64,000 bases of DNA from Planctomycetota bacterium. GTDB taxonomy: Bacteria; Planctomycetota; UBA1135; GCA-002686595. The translations under genes were made by a program, and so were the position numbers. Below the pieces are notes generated by a model. It searched no databases. It was not told the DNA's origin and saw nothing but the letters and a program-made list of their open reading frames with translations. Shown in pieces: positions 42,909 through 53,976 of this stretch (position 1 is the stretch's first letter; every line of letters starts with the position of its first letter). The DNA is taken from assembly GCA_012960475.1 (NCBI GenBank), contig DUBE01000037.1, positions 29,615 to 93,614 on the forward strand, in the 5' to 3' direction.

Positions 42909-43095
42909 GCGCCTCCGGGGGTGGGATCCCATGGGCAAGCTGGGCGGGGCGCCAGGACGGGGCCAATGGGAGCAGAAAACAGGTCATGAGCAGGGCAGAG
43001 AGACAACGGGCCTTTCTTCCTGAGAGCATTTGATTTGTGTATCGGCCCTCATGGGGCATCCACGCAGGCCGTAACCTGCTGCCTTCCCACCCCCA

Positions 43096-46032
43096 ATGAA
43101 ACACTTCCTATTGCCCCTCCTGGCCTTGCTCGCCCTTGTGTTCGCCGCTTCCCTGCTGTTCAGATCTGAGGAGGCCCCTGTTCTCAGTGATGCCGCTGGC
43201 TCGAGCAGCTCCGAAGGTCCACTGCAGGCCCCGGCACAGAACGGTCCGGTGGAACTCAGCGGAGAAGGCGATACGGCGGGGCAAGCTGCTGGCCGCAGTC
43301 CGCTCAATGAGGCGAGCTCGGAGAAGGATCAGAATCCCGTTGAGGGCGTGGCCCAGGTGCGCCTGACCGGGCGAATTGTTGACGAGCAATCCAAGCCGGT
43401 GCAGGGCGCTCTGATCACGGTAAGAGAGCCTCGGGGGAGAGGAATGATCTTCACACCTCAATTAGATTCACCGCCGGTCAGCACGACCCACACGAACCTG
43501 GCGGGTCGCTTTTCGATTCCCACATCAGGTCGGGGCATGCGCGAGATCAGGGTGAAGCGTGATGGTTTCCAGTTCCTCACGGAGCGGGCCTATCTGGGGG
43601 CAACGAGAGATTTCAATATCGGGGATCTGGTTCTTGAGGCTGGCTTCGGTCTTCGTGGCCGGGTCTTGAGCATGGATGGTGAGCCCCTTGAGGGGGTCTC
43701 CGTATCCCTGCTGCCACCGGCTGTGGCCGGGCGGATGTCTTTCTCGTTTGGCGCGCGCCCTGGAGTTGAGATTGCAAGTACAGACGCAGGAGGGAATTTT
43801 GTGGTGAGCTGTCTGCCTCTGGGCCCCTTTGAATTGGCGGCCGCTCGGGACGACCTGCTTCGCGCAACTCAAGGTGGGGTCATGCGCCGAGGTGGCAACG
43901 AGGTCTTGGAGATCCACGCGGAGTATGGCGCGGTATTGAGTGGCATCCTCAAGAAGAACAAGCTCTCTCTCGAAGAGGTCAAGGTGGTCGCCTGGTCTCA
44001 ATCCTCGTCCATGCCTCAGTTGAAGATCTCCGGTGGCATGGGCGGCCCCACTCCATTTGATCAGCAGCGCGAGGGCCAGGTCCTTTCCGATGGATCATTC
44101 GTCGTGCGGGGGTTGCCCCACGATACGGAGGTCCAAGTGGCCGTATTCTCGGTCGACAAGTCGTTGGTCCCCCTTGGGCCGATTGCCGAAGCAGAGTCCG
44201 ACGCGAGCGATGTGGTCTTGGATATTTTTCCTAGCTTCGACCTCAAACTGTCGGTTGTGTCCGCGGCAGACAGCGAGGTGATCAAGTCTTTTGTGGCGTG
44301 GGCGGGGTTTCGCAGACTTGAGCCCCTTCATGACGAGGAGGGTCAGATCTTGCGCCATCACCACGGCGGACGAGTGACATACCCTGGGCTCCGGTTGACC
44401 TCGCCCCAGGGACGCTTGACCGTGCAGGTCAATTCCCCTGGTTTTGCGCCCTTCTCCCGTGGGGACCTCGTGCCCCCTGCGAGCGGAGTCCTGGACCTGG
44501 GCAAGATCAGATTGGTTCGTGCGCCGGGTTTGCGAATACGAGTGCTGGATGATCGGACAGGCGAGCCGCTGGTGGGGGTGCGGGTCACTGCCGAGGAAGA
44601 GTCGCACGAGCCGGGAGCGGCTCCCATCGGACTACTGGAGTTGGCTGGGGAGGATGGTTCCTTCCTCTCTCTGGGGAACAAGCCTCTGGTGGTAGCGCAC
44701 ACGAACAAGGAAGGGGAGGTGCAGGTCGCTGCGACTCCGGGGGAGAGATACAGGGTCTCTATCCAGCACGAGGGCTACTCTGATCTGACCAAGACCCTTC
44801 AAGCCACCGTCGCGAACATCCTGCACGAAGCGCGCCTCTTGCGCCCTTGCACCGTGGAGGTCACTCTGCTCGACTCCCAGGGCGAACCGAAAGCCGCCGG
44901 GCGCGTGGAGCATAGGCTCAAGGAAATGCGTACAGGTATGGGCATCACCTTTGACTCCAGGGAAACAGGGCCCCGCCGAACGGATTCGAAGGGGCTTGCG
45001 ATCTTTGGGGATCTCAAGCCAGGAACCCACCTTTTTCGAGCAGCTGGGAAAGATCCCGCCATGGGCATGATCATGGTCATCAAAGGCCAAGAACCCGAGC
45101 AGGTCTCCTGGACCGAAGTCAGTCTTGCCGCTGGGGAGACCCGTACCATTGCCCTTCGTGAAGAACCCAAGGCGCTTGTACGGGGCCGTGTATTCTTGGA
45201 CGGGGAACCCCTGGCCCAGTGCAAGGTCACCTTCCAACCGGATGGCAATGAGATGTTCTTCATGGGCGCTGGAGGCCCAGGGGACTTGACTGCGGCGGAT
45301 GGGAGTTTCGAAATCGAAGGACTCAATCCCGGTCAGGGACGCCTCACTTTCAGACATCCGGATCTGGTCATGCGTCACGAGCAGGAGCACACTTGTACCC
45401 GTGGAGCGCAGGTGGTGGATGTGGACCTGGTCCTGACCACAGTCAGCGGGCGTGTAACCGGGCCTGATGGAAGCGAACTGGCTGGCATCAGGGTCAGCGT
45501 GGGTGGGGGTGGCAAACAGGTCATGGGCCGCATGATCATGATTACGGCATCCTCTGAAGGCAGCGGCCAGGCCATTTCGACCTTTGGCGGTGCCAACTCC
45601 GTTCTCAGTGCCGATGATGGCAGCTACATCCTGCGGGGTGTGCGCTCCGGGATTTCCTTGGAAATCAAGGCCACGGGTGAGGGACTGAAACCAGCCAGTC
45701 GCACCCTGGAACCTCTTGTGCCAGGGGAGTTGAAGCAAGACTTCAACCTCATGCTGGAAGTCGGAGCGAGTCTGATCCTGACCCGCACCCCAAGCGAGGA
45801 TCAGGATTTCAGCATGGTGCGACTTGAGTTTCTCGGCTCCGAGCCCGATTCGGGCCCAGTGCAGGATGAGCGCGAAATCATGTTCGAAGGGACCTGTCGT
45901 TTTGATGGCCTGACCCCGGGTCCGTGGCGAATTTTCCTGGAGGCTCCGGGACTTTCAGATTCGGAACCGCTGATCGAGCCACGGGATGTGGAGTTGCGGC
46001 CGGGGGAAGAGGGTCAGATTTCACTGGACTGA
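43096..46032 (+). CDS. Large exported protein with repeated carboxypeptidase-regulatory-like beta-sandwich domains
   Basis: 978 residues. A hydrophobic N-terminus (FLLPLLALLALVFAASLLF) is a signal or anchor. A low-complexity linker and then about seven to nine domains of roughly 80-100 residues follow. Each opens like VRLTGRIVDEQSKPVQGALITV, LRGRVLSMDGEPLEGVSVSL, LRIRVLDDRTGEPLVGVRVT, VRGRVFLDGEPLAQCKVTF or VSGRVTGPDGSELAGIRVSV. These match the carboxypeptidase-regulatory/CnaB-like fold. No catalytic domain is visible. Likely an envelope or surface structural or binding protein. TAACCT lies 18 bases before the ATG. Confidence 0.8.
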   Translation: MKHFLLPLLALLALVFAASLLFRSEEAPVLSDAAGSSSSEGPLQAPAQNGPVELSGEGDTAGQAAGRSPLNEASSEKDQNPVEGVAQVRLTGRIVDEQSKPVQGALITVREPRGRGMIFTPQLDSPPVSTTHTNLAGRFSIPTSGRGMREIRVKRDGFQFLTERAYLGATRDFNIGDLVLEAGFGLRGRVLSMDGEPLEGVSVSLLPPAVAGRMSFSFGARPGVEIASTDAGGNFVVSCLPLGPFELAAARDDLLRATQGGVMRRGGNEVLEIHAEYGAVLSGILKKNKLSLEEVKVVAWSQSSSMPQLKISGGMGGPTPFDQQREGQVLSDGSFVVRGLPHDTEVQVAVFSVDKSLVPLGPIAEAESDASDVVLDIFPSFDLKLSVVSAADSEVIKSFVAWAGFRRLEPLHDEEGQILRHHHGGRVTYPGLRLTSPQGRLTVQVNSPGFAPFSRGDLVPPASGVLDLGKIRLVRAPGLRIRVLDDRTGEPLVGVRVTAEEESHEPGAAPIGLLELAGEDGSFLSLGNKPLVVAHTNKEGEVQVAATPGERYRVSIQHEGYSDLTKTLQATVANILHEARLLRPCTVEVTLLDSQGEPKAAGRVEHRLKEMRTGMGITFDSRETGPRRTDSKGLAIFGDLKPGTHLFRAAGKDPAMGMIMVIKGQEPEQVSWTEVSLAAGETRTIALREEPKALVRGRVFLDGEPLAQCKVTFQPDGNEMFFMGAGGPGDLTAADGSFEIEGLNPGQGRLTFRHPDLVMRHEQEHTCTRGAQVVDVDLVLTTVSGRVTGPDGSELAGIRVSVGGGGKQVMGRMIMITASSEGSGQAISTFGGANSVLSADDGSYILRGVRSGISLEIKATGEGLKPASRTLEPLVPGELKQDFNLMLEVGASLILTRTPSEDQDFSMVRLEFLGSEPDSGPVQDEREIMFEGTCRFDGLTPGPWRIFLEAPGLSDSEPLIEPRDVELRPGEEGQISLD

Positions 46033-46101
46033 CTTTCCGGGGCCTTGAGCGGGCGTCCAATCCAAGTTGCCGTGAAGCTCGCCCTCGGGCGGCCGAGCCC
46101 T

Positions 46102-46107
46102 TATCCT
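46102..46107 (+). promoter_or_regulatory. Putative -10 element (TATCCT) of the HAD-YheT unit
   Basis: TATCCT ends 8 bases before the ATG at 46116. Confidence 0.35.
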
Positions 46108-46115
46108 CAAGGCCA

Positions 46116-46988
46116 ATGACCAGAACCCACGACGCCTTGCTGCTGGACCTGGATGGCACTCTCTTGGATTCCCAGGAGACTGTTCCGTCCGCGACTCGCC
46201 TTGCAATCGCTGAAGCGCGCGAAGCGGGGATCAAGGTGATGGTGGTCACCGGCCGCTCCTGGCTTTCGGCCGAACCCATTCTGAAAGAGCTTGATCTGGG
46301 GACGCCAGCCCTGTTGTTCAACGGTGCGGCGGTTTGTGATGCCAAAGGCGAGCGCTTGATAGAAGAGCGCGTGCTCTCCAATCGCATCATGGGCAAGCTG
46401 CATGCTTTTCGTAGGGAGCACGGCGGTCTGATGATCTTGATGGGAGCTCGGCGCAAGTTGTGCTTGCAGCCTCGCAGTAAGGCAGAGGAACGTTCGCTTG
46501 AGGGGTTGACCGGCGTGCAGTATGTGGATGAGGCGGCTTTGATGGCAGAAGAGTATGTGGTGCGCGTGACTTTCCTCGCTGACCGAGGGGAGGATTCGGG
46601 GGCTTATGCAGGAGCCATTGAAAACCACCTGGCCCAGCCGGTTTATATGACTCACTTTCCGCTTTCAATTCTGGCGCGCCATCGGGCCAGCCAATTTGTT
46701 GCGGTGGATGTGCATCCTCCCTGTCGCGGGAAGGCTGAGGCTCTGAGAGTCTTGAAGGAGCAGTTCGGGATTGATCCCTCTCGCGTGGTGGCGGTAGGGG
46801 ACGCGAGCAATGACCTGCCCATGTTCCGAGCCGCGGGCCTGGCAGTTGCCATGGGTAACGCAGGGCCCGATGTGCAGCAGGAAGCGGATCTGGTCCTGGG
46901 TGATCTGGACTCCGGCGACCTTGCGCGCATGATCGTGGCCATGGTGCGGGGGGAGGACCTGCAGAGCCTCCAGTCCAGCGGGGTTTGA
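46116..46988 (+). CDS. HAD-superfamily hydrolase, Cof type
   Basis: Phosphatase of the Cof/IIB subfamily, 290 residues. Motif I is LLLDLDGTLLDSQ (nucleophile and acid Asp). Motif II is MVVTGRSW. Motif III/IV is VAVGDASNDLPMFRAAGLAVAMGNA. The cap domain lies between. Such enzymes dephosphorylate sugar phosphates, flavins or PLP; the substrate is unknown here. The frame is open to 45924 inside the preceding gene, but the ATG at 46116 has a TATCCT hexamer 8 bases upstream. The stop overlaps the next start (TTGA). Confidence 0.9.
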   Translation: MTRTHDALLLDLDGTLLDSQETVPSATRLAIAEAREAGIKVMVVTGRSWLSAEPILKELDLGTPALLFNGAAVCDAKGERLIEERVLSNRIMGKLHAFRREHGGLMILMGARRKLCLQPRSKAEERSLEGLTGVQYVDEAALMAEEYVVRVTFLADRGEDSGAYAGAIENHLAQPVYMTHFPLSILARHRASQFVAVDVHPPCRGKAEALRVLKEQFGIDPSRVVAVGDASNDLPMFRAAGLAVAMGNAGPDVQQEADLVLGDLDSGDLARMIVAMVRGEDLQSLQSSGV

Positions 46989-47995
46989 TTGTGGAGTTGT
47001 TCACGGACCCCAGGAGTTCAGATTCTCAGGTTCTGACCCCGTTTCGCCCCGCATGGTGGTTACCCGGGGCGCATCTGCAGACCCTCTGGGGTGGATTGCT
47101 CCGTTCCCCTGCCAGAGTTGGTCTTGAGAGGGAGCGCTTCGAGTTGCAGGACGGAGATTTTCTCGACCTGGACTGGCTGGATGGGCCCAGGGGGGAGTCC
47201 TTGATCGTGCTCCTGCACGGCCTTGCAGGCTCGGCTCAGTCGCCTTACATGCGCGGTGCTCTTGCGGCTCTCAAGCAGCGTGGCATGAGAGCAGTGGTGA
47301 TGCACTTCAGGGGCTGCGGCGGCGAACCCAATCGCCTTGCCCGCGGGTACCACTCCGGCGAGACCGAGGACTTGGGCGAGTTCTTGAGGGCTTTGGTGCA
47401 GCGCGAACCCAACACTCAATTGGGAGCCCTCGGCTTCTCTCTTGGCGGTAATGTGCTGCTCAAGTACTTGGGAGAGCAGGGAGAGGCCTCGCCTATCGGC
47501 GCAGCCCTGGCGGTCAGCGTCCCATATGAGTTGTCTGCCTGTTCCGGGCGCTTGGACCGAGGGCTCTCACGTCTCTATCGCAGGTGGTTGCTGGGCAAGA
47601 TCCGGCGGGATGTGCTGGCCAAGGAGAAAATTCTCGCGCAGGCTGGCATTGATGTGAAGCGCGTGATCGGGGCCGAGAGTCTGCGTGAGCTGGACGAGTT
47701 CTTGACTGCCCCCTTGCACGGTTTCACGAGTCCGGAGGACTACTATCAACGCTGCTCCAGTCGTCAGTTCATGCCCGCGATCACCAAGGCGACCCTCCTG
47801 GTGCACGCTCTCGATGATCCCTTCCTATTGCCGAGGGTCGTGCCCAAGCCAGAAGAGTGTGGTCCCCTCGTCGAGCAAATGATCAGTACAAGAGGCGGGC
47901 ACGTGGGCTTCTTGCAAGGGCGTTTCCCTGGCCGTGCGCAAAGTTGGCTGGATGGGCCGCCGCTTGATTGGCTCGCGGCGCAACTGACCCTGTAG
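46985..47995 (+). CDS. Alpha/beta hydrolase, YheT family
   Basis: Serine hydrolase of 336 residues. Landmarks are FRPAWWLPGAHLQTLW, LLHGLAGSAQSPYMRG, FRGCGGEPNRLARGYHSGET, the nucleophile elbow GFSLGGNVLLKYLGE, LVHALDDPFL (acid) and RGGHVGFLQG (catalytic His). All are typical of YheT/ABHD1-3 proteins, some of which act on phospholipids or esters. The TTG start lies in a TTGA overlap with the HAD gene; a GTG two codons on is an alternative. It converges with fmdB. Confidence 0.9.
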   Translation: MIVELFTDPRSSDSQVLTPFRPAWWLPGAHLQTLWGGLLRSPARVGLERERFELQDGDFLDLDWLDGPRGESLIVLLHGLAGSAQSPYMRGALAALKQRGMRAVVMHFRGCGGEPNRLARGYHSGETEDLGEFLRALVQREPNTQLGALGFSLGGNVLLKYLGEQGEASPIGAALAVSVPYELSACSGRLDRGLSRLYRRWLLGKIRRDVLAKEKILAQAGIDVKRVIGAESLRELDEFLTAPLHGFTSPEDYYQRCSSRQFMPAITKATLLVHALDDPFLLPRVVPKPEECGPLVEQMISTRGGHVGFLQGRFPGRAQSWLDGPPLDWLAAQLTL

Positions 47996-48012
47996 TCAGC
48001 GCGCATGAAAAT

Positions 48013-48029
48013 GTCGAACCAGGTTCGGC
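48013..48029. repeat. Short dyad in convergent gap
   Basis: CGAACC, A, GGTTCG (48015-48027), extendable by G-C and T-G pairs to 48013-48029, lies between the convergent YheT and fmdB-like genes. There is no T run, so it is not a typical terminator. Confidence 0.3.
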
Positions 48030-48039
48030 ACTTGCATGT

Positions 48040-48345
48040 TCAGTCCTTGGGGTCTGAATTCTTGGGCTTGTCGGTCTTGCTCGATTCCTTGGGGGGCTTT
48101 GTGGCTTCGTCCGACTTCTTTTGGGCATCCGCATCGGCCTTGGCGCCTTCAGTGTAGGAGGCTGAGCGGTAGTCGGTCTGATAGTAGCCAGATCCCTTGA
48201 AGAGCAGACCTCCGCCCCCGCCAATCAGGCGTTCCAGTTGGTTCTTGCCGCAGGCGGGGCATTTGCGCTTGGGGCGGTCGCTCATCGATTGGAAAAGTTC
48301 CAACTCGTGGGCGCAGGCCTTGCAGCGGTAGTCGTAGGTGGGCAT
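48040..48345 (-). CDS. FmdB-family zinc-ribbon protein
   Basis: 101 residues. The N-terminal zinc ribbon [20 protein letters not shown] with CPACGK gives the two CxxC pairs of the FmdB family. A glycine stretch and a Lys/Asp/Ser-rich charged tail follow. Family members are small putative regulators or ribosome-associated proteins of unsure function. The ATG overlaps the grpE stop by one base (TGATG), so it belongs to the chaperone operon. Confidence 0.87.
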   Translation of the reverse strand: MPTYDYRCKACAHELELFQSMSDRPKRKCPACGKNQLERLIGGGGGLLFKGSGYYQTDYRSASYTEGAKADADAQKKSDEATKPPKESSKTDKPKNSDPKD

Positions 48346-49031
48346 CAGGCGGGATCTTTGCTGCTTGGTTCGTCGTTGGATGCTTCGGCTGCCTCGTCGA
48401 GAGGGGTGGCTTGCTCCTGGAGATCCTTGTCTGTGTCAGGTGCTTCGGGCTGTGCTACCACTTTGACCTGGGCGTGGCGGAGGACTTCGCTGCGACGGAG
48501 GAAACCCTTGCGGATCACGGCGGCTATTGTTCCGGGGTCTTGGTCCTCGTCGTCTACGGTGGACACTGCCTGGTGCTCGTCGGGGTTGAAGGTGCCTGTG
48601 GTTGAGATTTCCTTGACCCCCAGGTTGGCCAGCAGGCCTGTAAGTTGATCGCGGGTAAGGCGCACTCCTTCTTGGAGTGTGGTCGCGTCCGGGCTGGTGA
48701 CCTCAGCGGTCAGGGCCATTTCGAGCCAGTCTGCCAGGGTCAGCATCTCTCGCAGCAGGGCGGTTTCTGCTCGGGCCACGGCCGTGTCGCTGTCTGCCAG
48801 GGAGCGACGGCGCAAATTGGCGAAGTCGGCGCGGGAGCGTTGCAGCAAGCCTTCTAGTTCGGCGATGCGTTCTTCGGGCGTGAGTTCCTCGGGGGGCTCT
48901 TCGGTGGCTTCCACAGTCGTGCCTTCCTCTTGTGGCTCTTGGCCTGCAACCTCTTGCTGGGCCGACTCTTCATCAGGCTCAGCTTCTTGCTTTCGTTTCT
49001 TCTTCATGCTTTGGAAGGGGTTGGTTCTCAC
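48345..49031 (-). CDS. grpE: Nucleotide exchange factor GrpE
   Basis: Co-chaperone that releases ADP from DnaK, 228 residues. An acidic N-terminal tail leads into a long coiled coil ([21 protein letters not shown]). The C-terminal beta-wing ends [20 protein letters not shown], the GrpE signature region. A further acidic tail of about 35 residues extends beyond. The GTG at 49031 lies in a GTGA overlap with dnaJ; an ATG at 49007 (MKKKRK) is an alternative. No dnaK is in the window. Confidence 0.9.
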   Translation of the reverse strand: MRTNPFQSMKKKRKQEAEPDEESAQQEVAGQEPQEEGTTVEATEEPPEELTPEERIAELEGLLQRSRADFANLRRRSLADSDTAVARAETALLREMLTLADWLEMALTAEVTSPDATTLQEGVRLTRDQLTGLLANLGVKEISTTGTFNPDEHQAVSTVDDEDQDPGTIAAVIRKGFLRRSEVLRHAQVKVVAQPEAPDTDKDLQEQATPLDEAAEASNDEPSSKDPA

Positions 49032-50161
49032 GAGAAATGGTCGGCTATGCGTTCAAAGAAATTCTTCTTGCCGTGGGATTCTTGCTCCAAGAGTTCGAAC
49101 TCTTCGAGCAGGCGCTTTTGCTCGGTGGAGAGTTTCTTGGGGATCTCCACATATACCCGTACCAGTTGGTCGCCGCGGCCTGAGCTTTCCAAGCGGGGCA
49201 AGCCCTGTCCGCGTAAGCGAAAGACCTTGCCGGTTTGGGTTCCAGGAGGAATGCTCATCTCGACCTTTCCCCGCAGGGTTGGGATTTCCACTTTGGTGCC
49301 CAGGGTGAGCTGGCCGAAGCTGAAGGGAAGTTCGGTGACAAGGTCCGGGCCACTGCGTTGGAAGACCCTGTGCTCGTGTTCGCGCACCAACACATAGAGG
49401 TCTCCTCGCGCCCCGTCCTTGGGGCCCGCATCGCCCTCGCCACGCACCACCAGCCGCATGCCGTCTTCGATGCCTGCGGGAATCTCGACTTCGATTTCGG
49501 CAGATTCCTGGCTGCCGCCAGAGCCCTTGCAGTCCTTGCAGGGTTCCTCGATCACCTGGCCAGCACCGTTGCAGGTGGGGCAGGCAGAGGCTACCTGGAA
49601 GAAGCCAGCGTTGCGCGCCACCTGACCACGACCGCCGCAGGTCTTGCAGGTGGACTTACCCGTGCCCTTCTTGGCGCCAGAGCCCGAGCAGGTCACGCAA
49701 TGTTCTCGCCGCCTGAGGTTGATCGTGCGCTTGAGACCCGAGTCAATTTCTTCAAGAGTCAGGTCGAGTTGGATCTTGAGGTCGCGGCCCTTGGCCGGCC
49801 CGCGCTGGCGGCGTCCGCCCCCGAACATGTCACCGAAGAACCCACCACCACTGTGGCCGCCAAAGATGTCGCCGAAGGCCGAGAAGATGTCTTCGAGGTT
49901 ATTGAACTGGGGACCACTGTACTGGCCGCCCTGGGCGAAGGCCGCGTGTCCGAAGCGATCGTATTGGGCCCGCTTGTTCTCGTCCGAGAGCACATCGTAG
50001 GCCTCGGCGGCTTCCTTGAATTTTGCTTCGCCCTGCTTGTCATCCGGATTCTGGTCCGGGTGGTACTTCAGGGCGAGCTTGCGGTAGGCCTTCTTGATCG
50101 TTTGAGCATCCGCGCTCTTGTCCACTCCGAGGACCTGATAGTAGTCGCTTTTTTCTTCCAT
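49028..50161 (-). CDS. dnaJ: Chaperone DnaJ
   Basis: Hsp40 co-chaperone of 377 residues. The J domain (residues about 7-72) has KYHPDQNP with the HPD motif. A Gly/Phe-rich linker ([17 protein letters not shown]) follows. The zinc domain has four C-x-x-C-x-G-x-G repeats ([32 protein letters not shown]), then the C-terminal substrate-binding barrels. This is a full type I DnaJ. It is downstream of groEL with 90 bases between, and upstream of grpE with a four-base overlap. Confidence 0.96.
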   Translation of the reverse strand: MEEKSDYYQVLGVDKSADAQTIKKAYRKLALKYHPDQNPDDKQGEAKFKEAAEAYDVLSDENKRAQYDRFGHAAFAQGGQYSGPQFNNLEDIFSAFGDIFGGHSGGGFFGDMFGGGRRQRGPAKGRDLKIQLDLTLEEIDSGLKRTINLRRREHCVTCSGSGAKKGTGKSTCKTCGGRGQVARNAGFFQVASACPTCNGAGQVIEEPCKDCKGSGGSQESAEIEVEIPAGIEDGMRLVVRGEGDAGPKDGARGDLYVLVREHEHRVFQRSGPDLVTELPFSFGQLTLGTKVEIPTLRGKVEMSIPPGTQTGKVFRLRGQGLPRLESSGRGDQLVRVYVEIPKKLSTEQKRLLEEFELLEQESHGKKNFFERIADHFS

Positions 50162-50197
50162 GGCTCAGGGCTGGGTCGCGCTGCTGGAGGTGGACTG

Positions 50198-50236
50198 ATG
50201 GCCGGGCGCCTCCGCTCTTGGAGTCAGCCCGGCCAT
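50198..50236 (-). repeat. Stem-loop between groEL and dnaJ
   Basis: ATGGCCGGGC (50198-50207) and GCCCGGCCAT (50227-50236) are perfect 10-base inverted repeats with a 19-base loop. They start 15 bases after the groEL stop. There is no T run, so it may be an mRNA-stabilising or processing hairpin that sets groEL above dnaJ expression. Confidence 0.55.
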
Positions 50237-50251
50237 CGAAGTGGAGTCCGA

Positions 50252-51856
50252 TCAGGCAGTGGTGCCCTCGATCGCCTGCTCGTCATCATTGAGGTCGGTG
50301 ATCATGGAGTCGGTTGTCAAGAGCAAACCGGCGATGGAACCCGCGTTGGCGAGTGCCGTGCGCACGACCTTGGCCGGGTCGATGACCCCCGCCTTGAACA
50401 TGTCTCCGTAGGTTCCTGTCAGTGCGTTGAAGCCGTAGTTCTTGCCCTTTTCGCGCACGGTCTCGGCTACAACTGAGCCATCTTCGCCGGCGTTCATGGC
50501 AATTTGGCGCAGAGGAGCTTCGAGAGCCTTGGCGACAATTTTCGCACCGTACTTTTCGTCGCCGCGGTATTTCCCCTTGGCCACGGCTTCAGCCGCACGC
50601 AGCAGAGCCACGCCGCCACCAGGGACAATGCCCTCGGCGAGGCCAGCGCGGGTCGCGTTGAGGGCGTCCTCCACGCGGTCCTTGGTCTGTTTCATCTCGG
50701 CTTCTGTCTGGCCGCCGACCCTGATCAGAGCCACGCCGCCAGAGAGCTTGGCCAGGCGCTCTTCGAGCTTCTCCCGGTCGTACTCGCTGGAGGTACGTTC
50801 GATCGCAGTGCGTATCTGGTTACAACGTTCAGTGATGGCCTTTTTGGTGCCGGCGCCCTTGATGATGGTGGTGGTGTCTTTGCTCACCAGCACGCGGCCG
50901 GCGCGGCCCAGGTGTTCGGCCGTGGCGTTCTCCAGAGAGAGCCCCGTATCGTCGGTGATGGCTGTGCCGCCGGTGAGGACTGCTATGTCCTCCAGCATGG
51001 CCTTGCGGCGCTCGCCAAAGCCCGGGGCCTTGACGGCACAGACATTCAGCACACCTCTCAGGCGATTGAGCACCAGAGCGGTCAGGGCTTCTCCTTCCAC
51101 GTCCTCGGCAATCACCAGCAGGGGGCGGCCGGATTGTGCGGCGGCCTCAAGCACTGGCACGAACTCACTCATGCTGCTGATCTTCTTGTTGCAGATCAGG
51201 ATGTTTGCGTCCTCAAACTGGCAGACCAGCTTGGAGAGGTCCGTAGCGAAGTAGGGAGACAGGTAGCCCTTGTCGAACTCCATGCCCTCGACCACTTCGA
51301 GTTCGGTTTCCACTGCGGAGTTTTCCTCCACCGTGATGACTCCATCGTCGCCCACGGCCTCGAAGCCATCGGCGATGAACTTGCCGATTTCCGGGTCATT
51401 GTTGGCGCTGATGGAAGCCACGGCCAGCTTGTCGGCCCTGGTCTTGACCTTGCGGGCTTGACTCAGGACGGCTTCGTTGGCCAGAGCAACAGCTTCATCG
51501 ATGCCCCTGCGCAGGGCGATTGTGCTGACGCCGGTGGTGACGTATTTGAGGCCTTCGGAGAAAATCGCGGCAGCCAGCACCGTGGCGGTGGTGGTGCCGT
51601 CGCCGGCGATGTCATTGGTCTTGTTGGCCACCTCGAGCACAAGCTTGGCGCCCATGTTCTCGAAAGGGTCGTCGAGCTCGATCTCTTTGGCGACCGAGAC
51701 ACCGTCCTTGGTGACATGGGGGCCACCGAAGGACTTTTGGAGGATGACGTTGCGCCCGGCGGGGCCGAGGGTGACGCGTACGGTCTTTGAGAGCTTCTCG
51801 ATGCCGGTGCGCATTTTCATGCGGGCCGCATCGTCAAACATAATTTGCTTAGCCAT
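50252..51856 (-). CDS. groEL: Chaperonin GroEL (copy 2, no GGM tail)
   Basis: 60-kDa chaperonin subunit of 534 residues. Landmarks are [32 protein letters not shown] (ATP site), [20 protein letters not shown] (apical) and [13 protein letters not shown]. The C-terminus ends [14 protein letters not shown], without the Gly-Gly-Met repeats usual for the canonical copy. It begins [20 protein letters not shown]. It is in tandem with another groEL 81 bases upstream. No groES is in the window. The missing tail suggests a specialised paralogue. Confidence 0.96.
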   Translation of the reverse strand: MAKQIMFDDAARMKMRTGIEKLSKTVRVTLGPAGRNVILQKSFGGPHVTKDGVSVAKEIELDDPFENMGAKLVLEVANKTNDIAGDGTTTATVLAAAIFSEGLKYVTTGVSTIALRRGIDEAVALANEAVLSQARKVKTRADKLAVASISANNDPEIGKFIADGFEAVGDDGVITVEENSAVETELEVVEGMEFDKGYLSPYFATDLSKLVCQFEDANILICNKKISSMSEFVPVLEAAAQSGRPLLVIAEDVEGEALTALVLNRLRGVLNVCAVKAPGFGERRKAMLEDIAVLTGGTAITDDTGLSLENATAEHLGRAGRVLVSKDTTTIIKGAGTKKAITERCNQIRTAIERTSSEYDREKLEERLAKLSGGVALIRVGGQTEAEMKQTKDRVEDALNATRAGLAEGIVPGGGVALLRAAEAVAKGKYRGDEKYGAKIVAKALEAPLRQIAMNAGEDGSVVAETVREKGKNYGFNALTGTYGDMFKAGVIDPAKVVRTALANAGSIAGLLLTTDSMITDLNDDEQAIEGTTA

Positions 51857-51937
51857 GGTGATTTACTGGGGGGTGTTCGCGTGGGGTTGATTGAAGTTGA
51901 ATTGCTTGAGGTTTGGTTGGGGGAGCTTCGGTGGGCA

Positions 51938-53629
<1,692 letters not shown>

Positions 53630-53976
53630 GTGTATGTGTGTGCTCTGGGGAAGGGGGTGAATTGAGGCAGCCCCAACTGCGGGTCGCGGTCGACCTGCGC
53701 GCTGGGGTGAAGCGTGTGGCCCTAGATGCAAGAAGGGTGCCGAAAAGGTTGCTGGCCGCAAGCCCTTGCCCTGTAGGGAGTTGCGTCTGTTGGGCCCTTG
53801 GGCCGGGCTGCCGTATCGGCAGAGGCCAATGGGCTTGGGGGTGGGATCTGCCCTTTTGGCAGCAAGCCCTGCAGGATGGGCCGGGGCAGGCCTGAAATCG
53901 CCCCGCTCCCGGTTCCATGCTTCTCCAGTCAGGATCGGCGCTTGCCCCAGAAGCCCCATGGGGTACTCTGCCCGCC
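53630..53976. other. Divergent intergenic region upstream of groEL
   Basis: About 350 bases between groEL and the NPCBM gene. I looked for a CIRCE inverted repeat (TTAGCACTC-N9-GAGTGCTAA) and for a sigma-32-type promoter and saw neither. A TACTCT element near the right end serves the NPCBM gene. How groEL is controlled is not visible. Confidence 0.4.
53964..53969 (+). promoter_or_regulatory. Putative -10 element (TACTCT) of the NPCBM gene
   Basis: TACTCT ends 7 bases before the ATG at 53977. Confidence 0.35.

Noticed and set aside
48013..48029. Terminator between YheT and fmdB-like genes
   Set aside because: The dyad has a one-base centre and no T run, so I list it only as a dyad.
53630..53976. 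CIRCE or heat-shock promoter before groEL
   Set aside because: Searched by eye on both strands; no inverted TTAGCACTC/GAGTGCTAA or convincing sigma-32 boxes.
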